From Protonemura montana (taxonomy: Eukaryota > Arthropoda > Insecta > Plecoptera > Nemouridae): 64,000 nucleotides of DNA. The DNA lies in contig OX387606.1 of assembly GCA_947568835.1 (NCBI GenBank), positions 25,180,111 to 25,244,110 on the forward strand, read 5' to 3'. A program made the translations under genes and the position numbers. Position 1 is the first letter of the stretch. Every line of letters begins with the position of its first letter. Shown piece after piece: positions 57,901 to 64,000 of this stretch. A model generated the notes under the pieces. It was not told where the DNA came from, ran no database searches, and saw only the letters and a program-made list of their open reading frames with translations.

Positions 57901-60900
57901 AGTTTTTGGCGGGTGTGCGCGAATTTACTGGCCTGGATTGATCCGAGTTTTGATATTGAATTTAGGTTAAGAGTGCCACTTGCCACGGTTGTGTACCGAT
58001 CTGTCGCCGGCATCTTTATCGATTGCATGCATCTCAATTATCACAATGTAGTATTTAAATAGCGGGACGCGTGACATAATCGTCGAGCGGTGGATCTCCT
58101 GAAAAAAACAGCTTAACAGGATTTAATCTCGAGCCTCTTTCGGCTAAAACTCCTGTCCCTAGTAGCAGCGCAACGAAGAGGTTCTTGCGATTGACCCGCT
58201 CTATTAATATCTTTGTAGCAATCATATTTTTCATATCAAATTTTAAACAGCCGACTCTAATTTGTACTATCTTCTTTGATAACATACGCCGCAATCGTTT
58301 GATTGCTCAATTTTACTGTTTTCTAGTCATTTTGATTTTATGGCCAATGATATTAAACGACTTGTTCAACGTATCTGTGCTCTGCTGTGCAAAATACGGC
58401 TTCGAAACGTTTTTACTCTCTTGCCTCAGGTATTTAGCGAAAATCGAAAGTCACTCGTGGAAAGTTACATTCTCAAAGTGCCATCAAAATAACAGAAAGA
58501 TACCTGTCCGCACGTGATCTTTACCATGAAACCAACTTTCGCGTACCCTTTCCATATACTTGCCATATCGCTCGCGACTTTACCATAACATTCTTGCCCA
58601 AAAGTGGCTCGCAAGTCGTCGCCCTTGTGTCCGAATCGAACGCAATTGTGCCAGTGTGTGTACGTACCGGGGTCGTGAGGTCTGCGGCACCTTTCCAGAG
58701 CCAGAGCGTGCCAGTGTGCGTTCCTAGTTGCCGTCCTCATCGTGCCGGATCGATACCGAGCCTAGCGCGTTCGACCCCAAGCTCTGACATGCGAGGGGCT
58801 GTGCGACGACCACGATGACGACGACGACGACGACTAGCCCGCGTTCGCGGCGACGACCCGTCCCTAGATATCAACAAACGCCTCCCCAAGAAACTGAGAC
58901 ATGATTGACAGAAACTGTCCCGTGTTGTACGACTTGCCGTGCTTATCCTACTCTCTTTTCCCCCCCGAACTGCGGGTCATCGCGTGTCGCCCAAAAACAG
59001 ACCGCATGGCACGATTCAATTAAAAAAAATATCGGAAAATACATAAAAATACTTTGCAGTTTTGCATTCGCCGTGCCTCGCTGGCATTGCATTCGAGCAC
59101 GCATTTAAAACACCCTCGCCGCGGCTCTTTTCCAAGCCTTGCGCTATGCATTTATATCAATCGAGTGAACATACTTTTTGAGCCACCTGTACCATGATGT
59201 CATCATTACGTCATCAGTCATGCCGGCCGGCCAGCGATTGTTGAATTCATGATTTCTGGTTTGTTACAAAGTTAAATAGCCCCAGGTGCCGATGCCTGTA
59301 TTCGACTCGCGGAGTCGAGTGGCCAATGAGCTGAGAAATAATGCCAGTCGAACCCGAAGCCTGCATGCGATGGCCGATCGACGATACTCGCTACTCTCCC
59401 AGACTTTAATTTGCATAACCATGTGATGTTTTTAATGCTCACACGGCTTAGCGCTCGCCTGGAATGGAACACATGTGCTTAGCGTTCATTTGCAGCTTGG
59501 CTACAGACTTTGGCATGCAATGGGTGACGCAGTTCTTCCTGGCCTGACGTAGTGCAGAGCTGTATGCACATCGATGCTTGCAAGGAGAACTACGGCCGTT
59601 GACCAAACGGGATGTGGTAGCGAGATCTAAACAAAAAATGATCCAGCTCAAGGATTTGTCTCTAGTCTATCGCTTGTCTATGCATGGGTGCTTACCCTAT
59701 ACCGAATTGCATGCAAAATGCATTCGAGTTTACACAAATGTCGTTCGCTTTCGCGTGGCCGCCTCCGTCGAATGCCCCGCACGTCTTTATGCGCGCGCAT
59801 AGCAGACTAGAAACCGATTTTTTTTTATGTTTATAAACGCACAGCCGTGTTCTGAAAATAATGTATATACTGGTGGGGCCGCCGTTAGGTATTCGCTATA
59901 AAGCTGAACGATAATTTCATCTGTTGGTCGTGGGGTTAGAAACTGTGACCTAAATCTGTTTTCCTCACGCCAAACGTGACCCAATAACGCGTCTGATTGG
60001 TCGGGATCGCATTATTTTCCTCGGCGAAAGATCGTAAAGTTGTGGGGAAACTCTTGGCAAAAGAAGTCCAGTACTTAGTCTTCATGTTGTGTTGATATTC
60101 TGTTTAAATAGAACACACGATGCTATTTATGTGAGCTTGCGTCAAGTCAATGTATTGGGAGAGTGCGACATGCGGGGGAAGTGTATGTAAGCAGGTAAAT
60201 TCAGGGAGGTGTATGAATGTACTTGCTATGTACTCGTGTCAATTCCTTGCTAGTAGAATCACAAACAACTCGCATTGTGTACTTAACTTTGAAATGCTCC
60301 TTAATATTGTAGTAAAATCCCGCAAGATCAGTGGTTTAGTCGCGGGTATACGCCGTATACCCAAAAAACTTTTTGACACCGAGCGTATACCCAAAAAAAA
60401 TATACAGAGTATACGCCCAATAAATACTCTTGGCAAAACTTTAAAATGCGTTCTGCAACGACAATTCTTAATCTCCCTACAACCTGCACTATAAAAACTG
60501 GAAAAGCAAAGTTTATTCCGAAAAGTGGGGTAGTCCGTGTATGGTAGCGGTTCGTATGATCTGGATGGGTATGCAATGGTTTTTCCAAGCAGTCAACGCA
60601 CTCATTCAACCCACCCGAGGAAAGCGCGATTGCAGCTACCCCAACACCAAGTAGTAGTTTTAGTGTTGATAGGAATGAACTATCTATGAGCTATAACTAG
60701 TGAATAGACTAAAGGTAAAGAATTAGAAACACCCCCCACCCAGTACCTAACCTAGTGATGAACACGGCATTTGGAACTCACAGCCTGATAACCCAGCGTA
60801 TACCCAAATAAAAATGTAGGACTACACCACTGCGCGAGACGTATCCATCATTCGTTCGAATTGTATTTCTGTAGCTATAAGAATGCCAATGCATCCAAGA

Positions 60901-62091
60901 TGATACGGAAAGCGTCGCAGTCGCTCGAGCTTGATTTCCCCCAATTAGAGATGACACGGTTGTACGCTGGGGACAAACGAGATCGCACTACGGCCAATGC
61001 ATTACACCGATAAGCCACTCTAGCAGCAAGCTTTGAGTGGAGGTCCAACAAATTGCCAATTACCTTGCCTCTCTCGGCGAGTCTGGCTTGGTATCAGATT
61101 CACTGGACACCGGTCTGCAAAGATGACTGCCATCACGGGTTCTTTTAAACTTAACGCGATTTCATTGACACAAATAAAATATCTGCAAGTTATATTAGAA
61201 ACATAATCTAGATACGAACATGTCCGGCACTGGCTCGTATTGTTTCTAATCCACGTGACCGTGTCTCGTACTTTTTGATGCTCGTAATGGCGTCCGAAAA
61301 AAACTAGTGTCAGTTGACCTAATTATTTCATGAAAACATCAACATTAAAAGGGTTTGCCTTTTGATTCCGTCCGGTCGTTGCCTTGTGCCGTCGCTTTGC
61401 TGGTCACGCTACACTAATAATGGCCACACTTCGAGTTGCTAGGAATTCGAGAGTACGAATATGAACTAGACGTGGCTTTTATAGTCGCTGGTACCTGATG
61501 GCTAGCCCAACCATGTGCAACAGTTGCGATTTAAGCATGGAATCCGGTCATAGTTCTGTCTTGTATTGTAGCTATTGTCCTCGTTCAAATGGGGAAGGCA
61601 GCAGGACCGTACTGGCTATACCCTACGGCACCTTGGGGGAATATTTGGGGTGTCTCCCTATTGGGAGCGAAATATCAACACCTAATTTTTCACTAGCACA
61701 TGGCTCAATCTGTTCCTAGTGCTAGTTCAGCCTCGTGGTACCACAGGCAAGCCACAATCTACACAACTGTTATTACAAACTTTATTATTGTTATGTTTTT
61801 TTGTTCGACAATGTCTCGGATGTCACGTAACATGCCTCTGTTTCACTTGATAATAACATGTACCGACGCGAGCAAAGAAAAGCGCTGCGGACAGAAATGT
61901 AAACAGACTCTTGTTGATTGCAGGTCGAAGAGAGTTCGTGTTACCTTCTTTGAGTCGGAGAAACCTCTGGTGCTGCCGTCTCCAGATTCTGGCGAAGAGT
62001 TTTTATTGGATGTTCCTTGTGACGTAGCAATAATGACGTCTCACAGCCCCGTCCTGGATGAACCTGCCCCTCCATACAACCGACAGGCCAG
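48560..62091 (+). CDS. Uncharacterised protein with two PP1-docking (RVxF) motifs, N-terminal 236 residues
   Basis: Three exons join in phase 2: 48560-48957, 56766-56909 and 61924-62091. The start ATG is at 48560 (MLSYMLPVEEKPPL); a second ATG follows at 48572. The sequence is rich in Ser, Thr, Pro and Glu and probably disordered. KRVSF (residues 132-136) is completed across the first splice junction and followed by GSSKGSMVETLIYESP; KRVRVTFFE (183-191) starts the third exon and is followed by EKPLVLPSPDSGEE. Both fit the RVxF consensus for protein phosphatase 1. The SP-rich blocks between them look like proline-directed kinase targets. I do not recognise the family and give no symbol. The donor at 62092 implies more exons beyond the window; read-through would instead add LVWERGPHGD and a stop. 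Confidence 0.75.
48966..49716 (+). repeat. 47-bp minisatellite, array 2 (about 16 copies)
   Basis: Same unit as at 18.8-21.5 kb. The first, most diverged unit (TTTGAGTTTGTAGGTTATAG) begins nine bases after the end of coding exon 1, just past the donor site. The last unit breaks at TTAAACCTGTGAACG without the element flank seen at 21.5 kb. Confidence 0.95.
49717..50750 (+). other. RVxF gene intron 1, unassigned part
   Basis: No exon or repeat recognised. The last eight bases are one target-site copy of the following MITE. Confidence 0.5.
50751..51223 (+). mobile_element. hAT-like MITE, family 2
   Basis: It is 473 bp with termini TAGGGTTGTCATA and TATGGCAACCCTA (12 of 13 paired) and a perfect 8-bp target-site duplication TTGGAAGG (50743-50750, 51224-51231). 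It contains CCCGGGTTTCACTC and other GTCCCGC-rich pieces often seen in hAT ends. No transposase frame. Confidence 0.93.
51405..52990 (-). repeat. 5S rRNA-derived SINE with about 14 head units
   Basis: Minus-strand copy: tail and body at 51405-51672, about fourteen 91-bp units to 52950, then the full 5S-like head ending near 52990. A variant unit (GTCAACCATCC) recurs at 52358 and 52722, exactly 364 bp or four units apart, so the array grew partly by copying four-unit blocks. Confidence 0.95.
53000..53362 (+). other. RVxF gene intron 1, unassigned part
   Basis: About 360 bp with no exon or repeat recognised. Confidence 0.5.
53363..53595 (-). mobile_element. LINE 3' fragment joined to a 5S-SINE array
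   Basis: It matches 32230-32460: a TATTTGTATTTTATTTGC tail, then the C-terminal frame end seen at 32.3 kb. The RT C-terminal segment present at 31.75-32.29 kb is absent here. At CATTGAGAGGTTGGAGG it fuses without a gap to the 91-bp array. Confidence 0.8.
53590..54510 (+). repeat. 5S rRNA-derived SINE with about seven head units, headless start
   Basis: Seven 91-bp units, then body and tail. A two-unit variant pair (AGCAAAACTGCGCTGGCTC with TTGGAGTGATG) recurs 182 bp apart (53713 and 53895). The array starts inside a unit at GAGAGGTTGG, fused to LINE sequence. Confidence 0.9.
54511..54882 (+). other. RVxF gene intron 1, unassigned part
   Basis: CpG-containing stretch of about 370 bp with no recognised feature; the end carries one copy of the next element's target-site duplication. 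Confidence 0.45.
54883..56017. repeat. tRNA-derived SINE, large inverted composite (4 + 9 head units)
   Basis: A minus-oriented SINE (54885-55378: tail, T arm GGACTCGAACC, four units, full 5' region) is followed by a plus-oriented part (55378-56017: tail piece in reverse, nine units, last one with B-box GGTTCGAGTCC at 55955-55965, tail). CCTTTGTAGGT (54872-54882) and CCTATGTAGGT (56018-56028) flank the whole, an 11-bp target-site duplication with one difference. A short TAGACTAGAA repeat lies at about 55428-55460. Confidence 0.88.
56029..56587 (+). other. RVxF gene intron 1, unassigned part
   Basis: No exon or repeat family recognised. Confidence 0.5.
56605..56737. repeat. Short foldback SINE remnant with 17-bp target-site duplication
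   Basis: 133 bp made of an inverted tail piece, CGGGGA and a forward tail. AACACTGCGTATTTATT is perfectly repeated at 56588-56604 and 56738-56754. It is the clearest single example of insertion with 5' inversion in the window. It ends only about 30 bp before coding exon 2 of the RVxF gene. Confidence 0.95.
56766..56909 (+). CDS. RVxF gene coding exon 2
   Basis: 144 bp, phase 2 in and out. It encodes VSFGSSKGSMVETLIYESPL and SPLLETPCSPFSSLSID. Acceptor TCTTTTACAG, donor GAGTGAGTACC read as GA|GTGAGT. Confidence 0.85.
56910..60328 (+). other. RVxF gene intron 2, unassigned part
   Basis: About 3.4 kb. A GC-rich stretch at 57480-57650 and a CpG-rich stretch with (GAC)n at 58800-58860 could be alternative promoters, but no supporting exon is visible. 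Frames such as 57034-57402 have no family resemblance. Confidence 0.4.
60329..60832 (+). mobile_element. hAT-like MITE, family 1 (copy 3)
   Basis: 504 bp, closely matching 44003-44508. Termini CAGTGGTTTAGTC and GACTACACCACTG; flanking octamers CGCAAGAT (60321-60328) and CGCGAGAC (60833-60840) agree at six of eight bases. Confidence 0.9.
60841..61923 (+). other. RVxF gene intron 2, unassigned part
   Basis: No repeat family recognised. It ends in the acceptor TTGTTGATTGCAG. Confidence 0.5.
61924..62091 (+). CDS. RVxF gene coding exon 3
   Basis: 168 bp, phase 2 in and out. It encodes SKRVRVTFFESEKPLVLPSP, then GEEFLLDVPCDVAIM and PVLDEPAPPYNRQA. Donor AGGTTAGTATGG. Confidence 0.82.
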
Positions 62092-64000
62092 GTTAGTATG
62101 GGAGAGAGGACCACACGGTGACTAAAAGCACAGATATCCTCGATATTTCCTAATCCTTCTCCTATTCCTTGCGATGAAAATCCGTTGGAGTGTCTTCCTG
62201 ATTTAGACACTGGAGTGCGCTCGATCCGCATTTTGAAACGCATTCGAGAGGCCAAAGGGTCAGGAATGTGAAACGCAACGGCTAATTAATCAACCTCAAT
62301 GGGTTTCATTTAAAAACAAAACCGTAACGCTGGCCAACTCGGGTTTAAAGTTGGAGCTACTTGAAGCAAGGCCGTGCCTGCAGCAGCTCGATATAATCAA
62401 AGTGACAGTTCTCGAGAAGTTGGTGCTAGCTTTGTTTCACCCAAATGGCGGGCAATCTCACAAAGTTTCGCTCGAAAGTCGCGAAACAAACGCAATCATT
62501 TCGCCAAGTCTATCTGCCACAATTGGTTGGTTATTTTCATTTCGTGCACGCTTTAATATGCAGAGTCATGGATACTGTTTCGAGCGACGAGTTTAGAACA
62601 CCTGAGTTCTCACCCCTGTCACAGCTGCGATCCAACCCCACGCCCTCCCGTTGAAAATGCCACCACCCACTTGACATTTCACAAGTTCACGATTCATATA
62701 TTCTTGATGACGCAATCAACGCAGAGATAAATGTCTACACGTCGCTTAATTAATTAGAGCCCGTGTTAAAATATTTACTGACGTAGCTTAATATCTGCAC
62801 GTCTAGCCATCGATCCAACCCCCCACCCCCCCTAACCTGATGGTGACCTACCCCCCTGCTGCAGGGTAATTTCCTGACCTTGTACCAGCTCTCCAGGTCA
62901 CCTTTCCAGCTCTAGAGCGGACTTGACATTTGAGCTAGACTACCTTATTAGGCGACGCTCTGTACTCAACTAGAGAAGCGAACAGAGCTAGCCAAGGACG
63001 TTGATAGCCACGGCATACCCTGAACGTAGCAGTAATGTAATTTTAAAATATTTTGCTCGATCTAGATTTGGGCTCCCCTAGTGTAAGTAGCCATTAAACC
63101 CAGTTGATTGTAGGGTTATGGTGCACACAAAAGAAGTCTCTGGGAGCTGGTTAGTCGGCGCACGCCTTTGCTCTCTCCAGCTCTGTGTACTATGTTAGCT
63201 AGCTGATCACTTGCGCCAACAAAATACAGGCGATTTCACGAGAAATACAAAAACACAGTTCAATTATCGTCCTTTTTTCTGGTAGCTTTTATAAAATGTA
63301 GAGCGTGACTTTGCGTGCATCGCTGGAGATGTTTCGGCTTGGAATTGAAACGCACTCGGGCGCCCCTAGCTTGTCACCCTCTTCAGGCGGGCTTGAAATC
63401 AAGACAGTCCCTCGGCCGACAGCCAACTGTGCCAATTTCCCAACACACCCCAACCTTCCAGCCGCAGTCCCGATTTCTGATCGGTGGTTCTGTCGAAAGT
63501 TTACTTTGGCAAACTGCGATTCGAATTCGCGTCGACCGCTTGCGCGCGCGCGTTCGTTTTATTTTGATGTGAACATCAATTAACTCGGATGTTAGTTTTA
63601 TTTTCCTTTATGATGCAATAATGTGGAGCGAGCAGGAGAGACGGAGCGAGCGCGTGCGTGGAGAGAGAGACTTGCCGAGACCTTCGTTATTTATATACAA
63701 CACACATTCACTTACACACTGACACATCGCTCCGCCGTGAGCCAGTTACGCTGTGGGTGGGGAAGAAGAGGTTGGGTGCTCATCGGCTTGGATCGATCGC
63801 GAAGATCTTGCAGTTTGGCTGCGATTATAGCAAGGAGATCGCTCGGCGGCTTTGCTTGACGGCGACGTTAGGACCTGAAGGACCTGGAGGACGACGCACT
63901 GGGTCAGGGACTCAACGCTATTCCTCGCTGCCAACACCTAACTGTTAATCCAGAAAGTTTCTGGATTTAATCAATTTGGGGTGAAAGCAATCTCGTGAGA
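62092..64000 (+). other. Probable RVxF gene intron 3 or 3' flank, unassigned
   Basis: I searched for a phase-2 continuation exon and found none that is convincing. A C-rich run lies at 62820-62860 and a (GC)n-like run near 63541-63552. Frames at 63305-63948 have no family resemblance. Confidence 0.4.

Noticed and set aside
61700-62125. Single 141-residue gene starting at 61700
   Set aside because: The conserved-looking part begins exactly after an acceptor at 61923 in the phase needed by the upstream exons; the residues before it are intron read in frame.

Overview
This is animal nuclear DNA with spliced genes, introns of roughly 0.1-7 kb, and very many short interspersed and tandem repeats. 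The myosin light chain is much closer to the arthropod form (Drosophila Spaghetti squash) than to the mollusc or vertebrate forms as I remember them. The large receptor has the domain order of the ecdysozoan selectin Furrowed. I infer an ecdysozoan, perhaps an arthropod or a priapulid-like lineage; the species cannot be read from the sequence.

Three genes can be supported, all on the + strand. (1) About 6.6-32.8 kb: nineteen coding exons of a Furrowed-like cell-surface protein, in the order sushi, F5/8C-type lectin domain, C-type lectin domain, ten more sushi domains, one transmembrane helix and a tyrosine-rich cytoplasmic tail. The signal-peptide exon was not found and may lie upstream. Every exon-exon phase is compatible, so the reading is self-consistent. 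(2) About 33.3-35.0 kb: a compact two-coding-exon gene for a non-muscle/smooth myosin regulatory light chain, with a CArG box and a CCAAT box upstream. (3) From 48.56 kb: three phase-compatible coding exons (48.6, 56.8, 61.9 kb) giving the first 236 residues of a largely disordered protein with two RVxF-type protein phosphatase 1 docking motifs, one of them created across a splice junction. I do not recognise this family; the gene probably runs past the window.

The rest is repeats, and these are the most unusual part of the window. Two SINE families are present, one with a tRNA-like head and one with a 5S rRNA-like head. In both, part of the head has been tandemly multiplied inside individual copies (52-bp units, up to about 11; 91-bp units, up to about 14). 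One copy of the 5S-SINE has instead multiplied a 36-bp piece of its body. Several copies keep 9-17 bp target-site duplications and inverted 5' parts, as expected from LINE-driven insertion with twin priming. A third dispersed element carries a 47-bp unit that is single at 30.3 kb, repeated about 58 times at 18.8-21.5 kb and about 16 times beside the splice donor at 48.96 kb. There are also two 41-bp arrays, a 21-bp array, two pentanucleotide arrays, hAT-like MITEs of two families (four copies), nested LINE 3' ends, and at least eight copies of a dispersed element with a hammerhead-like hairpin. Long ORFs over these arrays are artefacts of the repeat length.

The three genes have no evident shared pathway. 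Furrowed and myosin light chain both act in epithelial cell shape and polarity in flies, but their adjacency here may be chance.
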